Positions 24,329-35,681 of a stretch of DNA of 64,000 nucleotides are shown one piece after another (position 1 is the stretch's first letter; the number at the start of each line of letters is the position of its first letter). Source of the DNA: Sorex araneus. Lineage: Eukaryota; Chordata; Mammalia; Eulipotyphla; Soricidae. Location of the stretch: NCBI RefSeq assembly GCF_027595985.1, contig NC_073311.1:48239463-48303462 (forward strand), read 5' to 3'. The notes beneath the pieces are model-generated. The model ran no database searches and was not told where the DNA came from. It worked only from the letters and a program-made list of their open reading frames with translations. The translations under genes and the position numbers were made by a program.

Positions 24329-25337
24329 TTGAAACCAGTTTTACCCAAGTGACTCCGTCCAGAATCCCTCAAGCCCAAGGTAGAAGGAAGTGATGCTGGG
24401 GTCTGATGACGCAGGGGGTGTAAGCTGGCAGGTCCCTACAGTGGTATGGTCAGGGTGGCAGGGCATGACTTTGAGACCTCACTGCTGAGTCCCACCCAGG
24501 GCTGCCCCTTTCTGGCTATACCCCCTGGGGCTAATTCTCCCTGGGCCTCTGTGGTCTCCCTTCTAGGATGCCCACTTCGTAGGAGGGTGCAGGCGTAGAA
24601 GGATGTGCCAAGGCTGCAGACACATAAGGGAGGGCAGTTAATGCCTGAGGTCTGGGGGCACCTGACTCCCCCACCCTCTGGGACCCCAATTCCAGCATGC
24701 ATCTCGCTGGCCCGCAGACTCCTCAGCCTGGTTACCCGACTCGTCTTCATCCTCTTCCTGCTTCTCGTGCCCCTTCAGTGTGTCTTAGTGAATACAGGAG
24801 CTGAGCGGGGACTTTCGTCTGCCCTGTTCACCCCAGGGAGCCCCAGTACCGAGAACAGAGCCTTCGCCCGATGGACACAGAGTGTGATTGTGGCCTTTGA
24901 AATGGGCCTCCTTGGACTGAGCCCCACCGGCTGCCCAGCCTTGCCCATTGGCGGCTGGCTGGAGTCTTCCTCTTACGTTCCCAGAGCTGGAACTCTCCGC
25001 CCACCAGGACTGGCTCCTCTTTGAAGAGCAAAGAGGAAACAAGTGCTCATTCCTCCTTTATTCCCGCTTTGGATTGGGGTTTGCAAACCAGATCTTCCCC
25101 ACGTCAGGTGTGGGGTGGGAGTGCAGAGATTAGTGTGGGGTGGTGAGGCAGGTGGCTGATAAGCAGGAAGGGGCCTTGGGGGAGGTCCTGAGCTGAAGAG
25201 CTGTAGCAGAGCCTGAACCCCAGGTCTCTGAACCCATCACCTTCTGTCCAGGAAATGTGGAAAAGCAGTGTCCTTGGATCTCTTTGCTGGGGTGGGGCTA
25301 ACTCCAGGGATTTAAAAAAAAACAAAAACCCAGCACC
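24329..25337. other. Intron 1, nothing recognised
   Basis: Ordinary intron. The open frame at 24605-25024 has no recognisable protein features. Confidence 0.4.
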
Positions 25338-25338
25338 T

Positions 25339-25520
25339 GGGGCTGGAGCAACAGCACAGCGGGTAGGGAGTTTGCCTTGCATGCAGCCGACCCGGGTTCG
25401 ATTCCCAGCATCCCATATGGTCCCCTGAGCATGGCCAGGGGTAATTCCTGAGTGCAGAGGCAGGAGTAACCCCTGTGCATCGCCGGGTGTGGTCCAAAAA
25501 GAAAGCAAACAAAAAAAAAA
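25339..25520 (+). repeat. SOR-like SINE, young
   Basis: Near-consensus full-length copy with a perfect B box (GGTTCGATTCC at 25395-25405) and an A-rich tail. Cagcacctg before it and caacacctg after it suggest a target-site duplication. Confidence 0.9.
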
Positions 25521-25803
25521 CCAACACCTGCAGGACCTGGACATGTGCTGGGCGCTTCCCTCTGGTCTCAGCAGCCTGGCAGTGATGATGTCAGCCGTGT
25601 GAATTCCACTACACAGATGGGGGTGCAGCAACTCTGTCCCCTCTGCCTGCTTGCCCTCAGCAGACTCTCTGTCACCCAGGCTGGCCACCGAGAGCAAGAG
25701 TGCCAGGTGACACGTGGACAATTCCGTCCATGCTCTGAGGAGGTCCAGATTGATTCGGGCCCCAGTGGAGGCAGCAGGTTGGTCCCACCGGCGAGTTGTT
25801 AAA

Positions 25804-25855
25804 TGATGGATGGATGGATGGATGGATGGATGGATGGATGGATGGATGGATGGAT
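25804..25855 (+). repeat. (ATGG)n microsatellite
   Basis: Thirteen uninterrupted ATGG units, likely polymorphic in length. Confidence 0.95.
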
Positions 25856-26329
25856 GAGCTGATGAGACTAGAAAGATCAAACCTCCACTCGGCTCATCCT
25901 TTCTCTTGGGACTTGCTTGCGTTTCCTCTGTCTCTCCTTCTGGCCCTGTGGGGACTGTTTGGGGGCCCTGGTGTCACAGGTCAAGTGGCCCTCACAAACA
26001 CCTGTAGCCCCTCTGGTTATACGAGGCAACAGTAGAACCGTCCACTTGGCCCCCTCCCCGAGCAGCACGATGCTCATGACGCACATGCTTGATCCCGAGC
26101 TGGTTTAACCTGGTGTTTCCATGACAGCTCAGAGCTGCCTCATCTCCCCTCCTCCCCGGGGAACCGACTCACCTGCCAAGAGGCTGGCGCTTCGTGCAGT
26201 GCAGTGAGGGCCCACGGGGAGGCTCGAGGAGCTGTTTGCTATTTATCAGGCCATGCTGATTGTTCGCCCCCACAGGGCTCTGTTATTATGAATTCCTCAG
26301 ACTCTCGTAGTGTATTAAGTCCTGCCAGT
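25856..26329. other. Intron 1, nothing recognised
   Basis: Ordinary intron. The AT-rich block 26235-26330 is repeat-free and could be conserved sequence, but this cannot be judged from one species. Confidence 0.4.
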
Positions 26330-26600
26330 TACTTCCTTCAATATGCATTGCAAGCCTGAGAGGCCTCAGAGGCTGTTGGCCAAGGTCACCAGTAGGGGGT
26401 AGTACCAAGCCTCATCGCCTTCCCAGTCCAGGGCTGCTTCTGTGCTCCTAGCGCATAGTAGGTGCATCAAACTCACAGGGGACTGAATATCCCAAGACAA
26501 GGACCCCACCTGAACCCTTTTCACTATGCAGGAGTTATTATCCCCAGGTTCAAACTGCCCCCACCCCCCAACCTTCAGGCACATTCTGTCTTTCAGAACC
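26330..26600 (-). repeat. MIR, antisense (partial)
   Basis: Ggccaaggtcaccagtaggg, then gtgctcctagcgcatagtag, resembles the reverse complement of MIR core and tail from memory. Confidence 0.5.
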
Positions 26601-26720
26601 TGGTAGAAACTTGACTGACTTTGGACCCCAGCATTACCATCTTTATCTGTGGGAAGTAAAGTGTTTCATCATGGACCCAACCATGCTGGGTCCACGTGTA
26701 GATCAGAAGCCATAGAAAGA

Positions 26721-26902
26721 GGGGCTGGAGCACAGCAGGTACAGTGTTTGCCTTGCACGCAGCCGACCCGGGTTTGATTCCCAGCATCCCATATGGTCCC
26801 CTGAGCACCACCAAGAGTAATTCCTGAGTGCATGAGCCAGGAGTAACCGCTGTGCATCGCTGGGTGTGACCCAAAAGGAAAAAAAAAGAAAAAAGAAAGA
26901 GA
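26721..26902 (+). repeat. SOR-like SINE, moderately young
   Basis: Ggggctggagcacagcaggt start, full body and an AAAAG-rich tail. It has a small deletion in the head. Agaaaga occurs on both sides. Confidence 0.88.
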
Positions 26903-27094
26903 GGGGACTGGGGCAGGGGACCCTGCTGCAACATCAGAGCCTCTGCCAGGTTCTGCAGAACACAGCTGACAACTTCGCCAACTTCCCACTGACTTGGAAA
27001 AGGTGGGTCTCCATTATGAGCCCTTCCAGTTTACCTCCTGGTGGAACTTTCTAGAAGAATCTATGGCCCAGTCTGAGCAAGCTGTTTTTGAAGG

Positions 27095-27274
27095 AAAACC
27101 AGGCCCATTAAGGCCCCAAACCCAGGATGCTGCTGTAAAATCCCTACTGTTCCCACAGGAAAAGATCAATAAGGTCAAAGGTAAAGATCAATAAGGTCAA
27201 AGGTCAAAACCAGACCCAATAAGGCCCCCAAACACAGGATACCGCTGTAAAATTCCTTTCATTCCCACACAAAA
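27095..27274 (+). repeat. 111-base tandem duplication with an internal 22-base repeat
   Basis: Units start at 27095 (AAAACCAGGCCCATTAAGG) and 27206 (AAAACCAGACCCAATAAGG). Between them a 22-base element (AAAGATCAATAAGGTCAAAGG) occurs twice, at 27161 and 27183. The second copy completes a perfect DR1 motif. Confidence 0.85.
27194..27206 (+). promoter_or_regulatory. Perfect DR1 nuclear-receptor motif
   Basis: AGGTCA-A-AGGTCA is the exact DR1 consensus for PPAR/RXR, HNF4 and COUP-TF type receptors. An imperfect copy (AGGTCAAAGGTAA) lies 22 bases upstream at 27172-27184. Function is unknown, since a 13-base match deep in an intron is not proof of binding. Confidence 0.5.
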
Positions 27275-27492
27275 AGGTCACCCCATGTTGCACTGGATAT
27301 TTGAAAAGATGGGGTATGCCAGTTGGAGGTGTGCTTCTAGATGCTGAATTTCCTCCCTGAATTGTTTTTGTCCAGAGTTTTCTATTGTGGGGAGCACGAC
27401 ATGTGGAATCCCCTATACATTCCCCTTCCAGGAACTTGGCTATGGTCTCAATCACTCATCGAGGCCTCCCTAAAGTTTAGGAAAAGGAACTT

Positions 27493-27672
27493 TGGGGGTA
27501 CCAAAGGTACAGTTCAGCTGGTAGCGTGCTCGCCTGGCCTGCAGCTGACCAGGTTACTGGTCCCTCATAGGGTTCCCCAGGCCCCAGCAGGGGTGATCCT
27601 TGAGCGTAGAGCCAGTAGTAAGCCCTGAGCATCACCAGGTGTGAACCTCGTGCTCCCAAGGAATAAAACAAA
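27493..27672 (+). repeat. SOR-like SINE, old
   Basis: Diverged head (ggtacagttcagctggtagc) and body (caggggtgatccttgagcgt to catcaccaggtgtgaa) with an A-rich tail. Confidence 0.65.
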
Positions 27673-27809
27673 GAGGAAAGGAAAGGAGTTTTTCATGGAG
27701 TGAGAAGAGGGCGTTGATTGCCCACCATAGAGCAAGGAACGCTTCCATTTGTTTTCATTTGCATCAAGCGAGGGGATGTGTCTTGTTTCTGAGGTAATAG
27801 AAAAGAAGC

Positions 27810-27893
27810 AATCGCATGTATGTGTGTATATGTGTGTACACATGTGTGGTAGCATGTGTGTATGTGTGTGCACATGTTGTGTATTACACACAT
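27810..27893 (+). repeat. GT-rich imperfect microsatellite
   Basis: Degenerate GTGTAT/GTGTGC repeats over about 80 bases. Confidence 0.75.
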
Positions 27894-28589
27894 CCCGCAT
27901 GGGCACCAGTTCCACGGAATTGTCAGAAACCAGGTATTTGCTACAGTTTGTACTACAAATGTGAAACTGCACAGGCAATTTTCAACATTCCCTAAACTCT
28001 GCTCTTCAAGGCATCCCACCCAGTCACCCCTACACATGCTTGTTAATGTTTACCTTTTGGCTGGAAAACCTCTGTAATAATTTTGCTTATACCATATTTT
28101 TTGCTGTCTGTTTGTCTTACCTGTTTTCAGGTGGGCCCTAATTTCTCTGGCATTAATGTGTCTCTGCAGGGATTCTTCCAGAATGAGAGGGTCTGTACAG
28201 TGTCTCTCCTGGGTGAGGCAACTGTTATCAATGTTGACTTCAGGAATTCAGGATGGAAACTTACGGGTTTGGGGGTAACATCATATCGGGGCTTAATGAC
28301 ATGGTCATGAGTTATGGCTTTGCGGGTCTCACATTCTGGAGCTGAGAATTCCCACTTTTGAGGCTTTGGAGACTTTTCTAGCTGGTAAAAGACCCAGGGG
28401 GAAACAGGAGAGTGTCCTGCCTGAAACGGTCCTGAGCTTGTGGGGTGCAGAGAGAAGAAGAGGCAGATAAGAGGCGATGGTGGTGGTGAAAGTGCGGGAC
28501 CTTTGTGCACCCAAACCACACAGAATAACACGATTGTAACCTCTTTACCTGAACTTCAATAGAAAATAAAAAGAAAAGGAACCGAGTGA
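27894..28589. other. Intron 1, nothing recognised
   Basis: Ordinary intron. No gene or named repeat is seen. Confidence 0.4.
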
Positions 28590-28780
28590 GGGGCTGATGA
28601 GGAATCTCAGAGGGCTAGAGCATATGCCTCCTGCACGAGGCCTGAGTTTCACTCTGGTGCTGTGTGGTCCCCAGCACTGTGGTCCCAGGGAGCATCAGGG
28701 AGCTGGGTCCGAGCATTGGACTGTTGGCTCTGATTCGTCAGTCGCACAGGAGTGACCCCAGAACTCCCAGAACCTCTTCC
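28590..28780 (+). repeat. SOR-like SINE relic
   Basis: Gggctagagcatatgcctcc, tgtgtggtccccagcactgt and gtcgcacaggagtgacccc resemble family blocks in sense order but are rearranged and diverged. Confidence 0.4.
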
Positions 28781-28789
28781 TGTAACCTG

Positions 28790-28890
28790 TTTGCCTTTCC
28801 TCTAAGCCTACAAGGTCTTGGAGGGCAGAGTTTGGATTTTTCCATCCTCTGGTCCCTTTCCCTGTGCTGTGTACTCAGTAAAGACATCAC
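28790..28890 (+). repeat. L2 3' end fragment
   Basis: Ctacaaggtcttggagggca, then ttccatcctctggt and tgctgtgtactcagtaaaga, follow the L2 3' end order from memory. Confidence 0.6.
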
Positions 28891-28945
28891 CCTCCTTGAA
28901 TCAGAGCCCAACCCAGTGTATTCTATTAGGGCTTGCTGATTGCTA

Positions 28946-29686
28946 AAGGTAGCCAGAGGCGAAGGTGCCATCTTTGACCAATAAGAACGCTTAATTTTAA
29001 TTGGCTAACCTGATGTCAGATTGTGGTTGGCAGCTAATGTCAGATCCAAATGACCAGTGAGTGGTGACATCCCAAGGCAGCGGGTCAGCCCAAGGTTGAA
29101 GAGGCAGGTCTGATATCACAGAAGCTTGTATTTCTGCCCTGCTCACCATGGCGTTTGGTTGGTGTCTTTAAGGCATCCTCATGATCCCAGGATGGCTGTT
29201 TTAGCTCCAGCCATCACATCCATTTCCTGTGCTGAAAGAAACAGGACTTGATTTGGAATCACATGACTGAAAGGAAGGGCGGAGAGGAGCTATTCCGGGT
29301 GGACTAGAAGTTTGAGCAGAAGTTTAGGAGTGGGAATTAAAATCACTTTTCTATGACAGAGAGTTTCTTGCCCGCACGCCTGGCTATCTTCCCCGGGGCC
29401 CCTCGGAGGGGATGGGCTCCAGCTTCCCTCCCCACCCCGAGCAGAGCTCCCAGCGGCCAAAGACCACCGGAACCTAGCTACAGCCATGCTCGAGGCCCCT
29501 CTCCACATGTTCAGACAGGCCTCACGCATGAAGGTACCAGCAGAGGAACCCAGGTGTATGTAATCCCATCAACAGCCAACATCCAGAGACTTAAAAGCGA
29601 GCTCCCAGAAGTGCGCTTTGCGGCCAAGCAATATCTTGTAGCCTATTTCTCCCTCTGGGAGAAACTGTCAAGCTTCTGAGAGTTTC
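28946..29686. other. Intron 1, nothing recognised
   Basis: Ordinary intron. The open frame 29353-29679 has no recognisable features. Confidence 0.4.
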
Positions 29687-29930
29687 CTGCCCACATGGGA
29701 CAGCCTTGCAAGCTTCCCATGGTGTATTCATATGCTAAATCCAGTAACAAGCTGGATCCCATTCCCCTGACCCTGAAAGAGCCTCCAGTGTGACATCGTT
29801 GGGAGGGCCGAGTTGAGAGAGACTTCTAAGATCTCAGGGAAAGGACGAATGGAGAGGTTACTGAGCCCGCTCGAGAAATTGATGATTAATGTGGATTTCG
29901 TGGTTTGTGATTCGTGATCTATATGACTTT
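29687..29930 (+). repeat. Second SINE body (long-type SINE), old copy
   Basis: Shares gcaagcttcccatggtgtat, cccattcccctgaccctgaa and gagcccgctcgag with the copies at 43863 and 49782. It lacks the tRNA-like head and is considerably diverged. Confidence 0.65.
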
Positions 29931-30671
29931 ATTTGAAGCAAGAAAAATTAAAGGTTGGTGGAAAGGGGGCCTCCTGGTAGAGCCAGCATCCCTTTAAGGA
30001 ACTTCCTGGGCATTACCTTAAAGTTCCTGCTACTGTTTCTGGTCAGCACTCAGCCACCGTCACCATCGTTCCAAGGGAAGTTCCGACATGCAGTCCTTTA
30101 GTGGGACGTATTTCCCCACCCTTCCCCAGCCCTTGGTATGAGCCCATTTAGTGGGGCAGGAAGGGTTGGGGGTTTGGTTTGGGAGAGAGCCCACAGTGGC
30201 TGGTTAACGGTGCCTGCCGTAGCTGGGGCTGAACTCCATGTCTGTCAAACAAGGCACGAGCCCTTGCTTGGCTGTTTACTGCCTCACAATCCCGGAACGT
30301 CAGGCTGGTTTCTCCAAGATCTGACGCGCAGACAGGTGATGCTTTCCCCTCCTATTAGTATTGAGGGCAGCGTGGCTTATAACAGCTCCTGTGCTATTGT
30401 CTCGTATTTACAGACTGTAACAGCCCCTGCTAGTACCAATAACCCTCAATATTGCCGACATTGGTAACCCTCCTCCACTGTCCCGAGGTCCCTTCCCCCG
30501 CCTTTGCAGCTCCTCTGCACTGTTCTAATTGGCCATCGTTCAGGGTTTGTTTCCATTGTGGATTGTCCAGTCCTAACCTTCGTGCGGAGGCTAGAACCCA
30601 GGGCTTCCTTCACACACGTACGGCATGTGCCTGCCTGAGTCCCCGCCCCGGCCTCAGATGGTTTCTATTAG
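29931..30671. other. Intron 1, nothing recognised
   Basis: Ordinary intron. No gene or named repeat is seen. Confidence 0.4.
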
Positions 30672-30831
30672 TTTCTTTGGAGGGAGGGATTGGGCCACAG
30701 CCAGTGATGCTCAGAGGCTGTGCTTGGAGTCATTCCTGGTGGTGTCAGAGGACCATGCAGGGCCAGAAGTGGAAGCTGGGCCTTCTGTGTGCGAGGCCCG
30801 AACCCTGCCCATGGATCTGTCTCTCCAGCAC
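30672..30831 (-). repeat. SOR-like SINE, antisense, old
   Basis: Cacagccagtgatgctcaga, attcctggtggtgtcagagg and ctctccagc are in antisense order with strong divergence. A further short antisense relic (gagttgaacccagacc) lies at 30870-30920. Confidence 0.6.
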
Positions 30832-30934
30832 AATTTTTTTCTTGGTTCATCTTTGTTTGTTTTACAAAGCTGGGAGTTGAACCCAGACCGTGCCAGATAC
30901 AAGGCAAGTGCTCCATTAACCAAATTTCCTTTTA

Positions 30935-31190
30935 TTTTTTTTTTAATTTTAATTTTGGCAAGGTTCCTTTGTATATATGTTTTATTTATTTATTTTATTT
31001 TTATAAAGTTGTTCATGATGATTTATTGCGTTTAGTATTCCAACACCAATCCCACCGCCCGTTACAGCTTCCCACTACCGTTACTTCCAGTTTTCCCAAC
31101 CACCACCCAAGCCTGCCCTAATAGCGGGCCCTAAGTAATTTACTTGGTATTGCTTGTTATGAATAATTTTCTAAAAAAGATTTTCTTAGA
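30935..31190 (-). mobile_element. L1 3' UTR, antisense
   Basis: T-rich start and tattccaacaccaatcccac block shared with 14385-14730 and 62000-62330. It continues directly into the L1 ORF2 remnant, which identifies this family as L1. Confidence 0.75.
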
Positions 31191-32090
31191 AGAAAGCGTG
31201 TGAAAATTGCTGCATCTCACCCTGGAGCTATTAAGTCCTTGTATAAAAGATTACTAACATCTTGTTACAGCTGAGGCCTTGTGTGCTAATATATTTCTCA
31301 ATCGAGATTGGTTGCCTTTGCATTCAGTTGGGTGTGCCACTCCTGGAATATCAGTTCAACCAGATTTCTTAACACCCCACAGATGAGCGAGATTATCTGG
31401 CTGTTTCTATTTCCCCTTCTGACTCACTTCATTTGGCTTGATGCTAATTCCATTCAAGTTGCAGTAAACTGCATGATCTCATCTTTCCTCATAGCTGAGT
31501 AGTATTCCATTGTGCATATATAGAGTACATTTTCTTTATCCACTCATCTCTTTTCCAACACTTGGGTTGTGTCCAGATCTTGGCTAGTGTAATTAATGCT
31601 TGTAATGAATGTAAGTGTGCATATGTCCTTTCAGATTAATGATTTTATGGGTTTTTTTATTTTTGAGAGGGTAGGTGCATAGGAGGGAACTCACTAGGTC
31701 ATTTAGAAGCTTTATTTTAAACTTTCGGAGGAGTCTCCCACCATTTTCCACAAAAGCTGAACCAGACAACATTCCCACCAGCGGAGAATAAGGGTTCCTT
31801 TTTCACTTCATTTCCGAAAACACTGGTTGTTTCCAATCTTTCTTGATTACATGCCACCATCACAGGTGTGAGATGATATCTCACTGGTGTTTTGATTTGC
31901 ATTTCTCTGATAATCACTGGTAATGAACACTCTTTTATATGCCTCCTGGCCATCCGTATGTCTTCTTTTGGGAGGTGCCTGTTCACTTCTCACCCCATAT
32001 TTTTGATGGGGCTGCTCTTTGTGTTGTTTGCTGTTGTTGTCGAGCATATCTATCTGAGCTATTAGTTCTGCACACAAGTGCTTTTATTTA
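31191..32090 (-). pseudogene. L1 ORF2 C-terminal remnant, antisense
   Basis: Read on the - strand from about 32090 downward, this encodes the C-terminal region of the L1 ORF2 protein. The conserved block [16 protein letters not shown] is visible in a frame spanning 31717-31986. Overlapping open pieces (31847-32077 and 31593-31778) show that the reading frame is broken by frameshifts. The element is 5'-truncated, since endonuclease and reverse transcriptase parts are absent, so it is dead. It is inserted against the direction of ABTB3 transcription, the usual survival bias for intronic L1s. Confidence 0.85.
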
Positions 32091-32940
32091 TTTTTTTTTG
32101 ACTCATCCTGAACCCCCAGAGTCATTGAATTCTAATTGATCTTCAAAATGGGTGATGGTTGATGCTGCAGTCAAGGCCTGTTTATCTCTTAACACCAAGG
32201 CACAGGCCTGGTTCTCGAATCGCTGAAGAACCAAGGTGGGCCCAGGCCAGGCCCTCTCAGTCCTTGTCCTGGATAATAGGCTCAGCTCGAATTCAGGGCC
32301 GCTTGAGTTACAACATGGATTGAATCTGGCATTTTTGTAGGCTTTTGTTTAGCAACCTGATTAATACGAGTGAATTGCCTTTTTTTTTTTTTGATTGATT
32401 TCCTGTTCAAGTCATGCAGTTGGACAGAGGAACTCGAGAAAAGATGAGCTTCAGGCTAGGAAGTGTTCAATATGCTCAGCCTTAACTGAGTGGTGAGGAT
32501 CTTCCAGCCCAATCGTTGGTCCCAGCTCACTGGACTGGCCTTTGGCTGGACGCCCGCCTCACTGCACCCACTGAGGTTCCTTCTGCCTGGGCGGAGAGAG
32601 CCTTTTTGGCAGGGATTTCTGTTTGCAGGGATCTGTGTTTGTGAAATATCTTCTCTGAGATCATCACATACGATCTCAGGCTTGAAGGGTCCATGGAGAC
32701 AGAAGACCCTGCACAAGCCCATAGACCCTTGCCTTGGGCCTGAGCAAGTCTCTCTGGGGCCCCTTGTGAAACAAGTCAGTGCTCCTACTCTCTGGTCTCA
32801 GAGATCTCTCCGAGAGTAGGCTTTATGGATTTGGCCATCAAAGACAATGAGAAAGAGAATCTGTCTTGCCTGTTGAGAAAAAGGGCTTGGGGGTGGTAAG
32901 GGTCTTTAGATTCTTCAACTTTGAGAGATGAAATACCAGC
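32091..32940. other. Intron 1, nothing recognised
   Basis: Ordinary intron with T runs at 32092 and 32379-32391. No gene is supported. Confidence 0.4.
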
Positions 32941-33094
32941 CCAGGGACCAGAACAATAGTATGGTGAGTAGGGTGTTTGTCTTGCACATGGTCCACTGGG
33001 CTTTGACCTCTAGCAGCTCATATGGTCCCCTGAGTCGGCCAGGAGTGATCCCTGAATGCAGAACCAGGAGTAAGCCCTGACATTGCTCAGTATG
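32941..33094 (+). repeat. SOR-like SINE whose tail runs into a GGAA tract
   Basis: Diverged copy: ccagggaccagaacaatagt head, gctcatatggtcccctgag, ccaggagtgatccctgaatg. The A-rich tail position is taken over by the purine microsatellite. Confidence 0.75.
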
Positions 33095-33534
33095 GAAGAA
33101 GGGAGGGAGAGAGGGAAAGGAGGGAGGGAGGAAGGAAGGAAGGAAGGAAGGAAGGAAGGAAGGAAGGAAGGAAGGAAGGAAGGAAGGAAGGAAGGAAGGA
33201 AGGAAGGGAGAGGAGGGAAGGAGGGAGGGAAGAAGGAAGGAAGGGAGGAAGTAAGGAAGGGAAGGAGAAAGGAAAGAAGTGAAGGAAGGGAGGGAGAAGG
33301 GAGGGAGGGAGGGAGGGAGGGAGGAAGGAAGGAAGGAAGGAAAGAAGGAAGGAAGGAAGGAAGGAAGGAAGGAAAGAAGGAAGGGAGGGAGGGAAGGAGG
33401 GAGGGAGGGAGGGAGGGAGGGAAGAAGGAAGGAAGGAAGGAAGGAAGGAAGGGAGGGAGGGAGGGAGGGAGGGAGGGAAGGAGGAAGGGAAGAAGGAAGG
33501 GAGGGAGGGAAGGAGGGAGGTAAGGAAGGAAATT
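33095..33534 (+). repeat. (GGAA)n/(GGGA)n purine tract, about 440 bases
   Basis: Almost pure purine on the + strand: GGAA blocks, then alternating GGGA and GGAA blocks with rare T. It opens long artefact reading frames on both strands (Arg/Glu/Gly/Lys and Pro/Ser/Leu/Phe repeats), which are not genes. Strong candidate for triplex (H-DNA) and for ETS-factor binding to GGAA repeats. Confidence 0.97.
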
Positions 33535-35344
33535 CCAGCTCAGTAAAGGGGCAGTCATGGCTGGTGCGAGTGGGCAGGGGCAGGCTAGAGTCAGGGCTGT
33601 GGGCGGGTGCAGGACTCAGCTTGAACCTTTTAGCTCTTCTCCAGCACAGATTGGTCTGAGCTGGGCTCTGGAGGTGTCTGACCCGACCTCCCCGGGTTGT
33701 ATGGGGAAAGAAAGATCTGCTCTTTCCCAGCTGGCTCAGGTGAGCATTGGCTCTGTCTGGCCTTTTGGTGGTTGGCCGCATCCCTGATCCCAGTCCAGTG
33801 CTGGGAATGGGGAGGTCGCCTCTGCTGAAAGGGGGCATATCCAAAGGGAGGGGCGTCCCTGAGAACTGTGGGCGGGACAGTCTTGGTGTCAGCAAACTCC
33901 AGGAAAGAAGAGTTGGGACGGTGAAAAGCAAAGAGTGGAAGTTGGTGGTGCTGGACAGCAGAAAAAAAGGAAATTACTTTCGTCCTTGTTTCCAGCGGAA
34001 GCTGGTGGCATGACGTAGGGGCTCCATCCTCCAGTGTTCTGTCATTCACAAGTGTGGGTCCAGCCTCCCCACACACGTGTCCACTGGGTCTGACTCTTTG
34101 AGGTTCTGAAGCATCGTTCCCTAGCTTTGAGAGCCCACAGCTGAGAAGAGGACCCAGGCCAGGGCCGGGGCTTGACTCCGGGAAAGGCAGCTGGGAGGTG
34201 TCGGGAGCTGGGGTGGGGGGCAGTGAAGGGAAACTCTGTCTTAAGCCAGTTGGGATCTGGAGAGAGGAGAAGGGCTCAGGCGGCATGTCTGTAGCATTTG
34301 ACTTGGAGCTGCTCTTGGGGCTGGTGTTTGGGGTTGGGGTGGGGGGGGCTGGGGACAAACCCGGAGGGAGCTAAGATGGGTAGAAAGGAAGAGAAGCGGG
34401 AGCTGGAGAGGCCGTCGTGAGTGAGGGGATGGCGCTTCTCTCGTTGTCTGCTGTCCCTGGGGTGACGGTTGCTCCTTCTGCACACTTGCTGCATTTGTAA
34501 GCGTGGGACCAGACCCCAGGACCTGCAACCCGACCCTCTCTGTAGCACCTGGATCCTGACAGAGGTCAGGTTCACTTTTGCCCCAGCCAGGAGGGTCCCT
34601 GTGCTGATCAGGAGAATCAGAACGCATCGGACCTTCGCAGTCCAGAGATGCCTCTTGGTTCAGTGCTTATGATTCCAGGGCGGATGGAAAGTCTGGACCT
34701 CAGTGGGGGTTGGAAGACCGTGGCAGATTGTCAGGGGTAAGGAAACCTGTGATTGGTATCTCGGGCCAGAGAAGGACTTTGTGGCTGTACCCTGGAGACC
34801 CCTCAAACCAGCCCCTCCCATAGGGGCGGTCCCCCAACGTTGGCCAGTGCAAATCCAAGGCCCCGTTTGGACCTGGCTTGCCTGGGATGGAGTAGTTGAG
34901 GTCAGAGGACCCTGCTGCGTCCTGTGGGCCTGGAAGGAATCTGTCTGGACTGGCTCAGGCGTGTCACCAATACGGGATGATTCTATGCCATGTGCTGCCG
35001 TGTCGCTTGGAAGCAGCAGAGCTCCGTGAAATTACTGGGGCTCAGAAGGAGAAAGACAAACACAGGATGGTCTCCCCTATCTGTGGTCTAGAGAATACAG
35101 GAGGAGGAAATGTACTGTAGTAAGGAGGGGGGAGGCCCAGAGCACCCTGGACCCCGGTGTCCAGAGAGGGAGAGGACGGGGAAGGAAAGAAATCAAGGGG
35201 GGTGGAGGGGAGAAGAGAACGGGAAGTAAGGGGTGAGCAGGCACCAGGCTTCAGTTCTCCGGTGATCTGGGCGAGTGCTATCGCCATATGCCCCAGGTCA
35301 ACGGAGAACGTGAGGTCTAAGCTGCAGCCACGGAGACTTTGTGA
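33535..35344. other. Intron 1, nothing recognised
   Basis: Ordinary GC-moderate intron. A G-rich patch lies at 34319-34351 and a purine-rich patch at 35120-35240. The open frames here, such as the - frame 33630-34358, have no protein features. Confidence 0.4.
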
Positions 35345-35489
35345 TGTGCCTGTCAAGCTGACAGCTGGCGGCGGGGCAGGGGTTGGGGTGGGAGGGAGTC
35401 TGGGAACACTGGTGGAGAGAAGTTGACACTGGTGGTAGGATTGGTGTTGAAATACTATGTGCCTAAAACTCAACTACCAACAGCTTTAA
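35345..35489 (+). mobile_element. L1-type 3' end, short
   Basis: Gaacactggtggagagaagt, attggtgttgaaatactatg and cctaaaactcaactaccaac follow the same 3' end order as 7690-7868 and 50095-50285. No clear poly-A tail remains, because a SINE has inserted at the end. Confidence 0.6.
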
Positions 35490-35500
35490 AAATCAAAGTT

Positions 35501-35681
35501 GTTTTTTTTTTTTTTTGCTTTTTGGGTCACACCTGGCGATGCACAGGGGTTACTCCTGGCTCTGCACTCAGGAATTACCCCTGGCAGTACTTAGGGGACC
35601 ATATGGGATGCTGGGGATCGAAGCCAGGTCAGCCACGTGCAAGGCAAACGCCCTACCCGCTGTGCTATTGCTCCAGCCCCC
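35501..35681 (-). repeat. SOR-like SINE, antisense, young, 11-base TSD
   Basis: Full-length near-consensus antisense copy with a long T run. Perfect flanking repeats AAATCAAAGTT lie at 35490-35500 and 35682-35692. Inserted at the 3' end of an older L1 fragment. Confidence 0.92.

Noticed and set aside
32915..33931. 338-codon and overlapping frames across the GGAA tract on both strands
   Set aside because: They exist only because the purine tract lacks stop codons, and encode pure Pro/Ser/Leu or Glu/Gly/Arg/Lys repeats.
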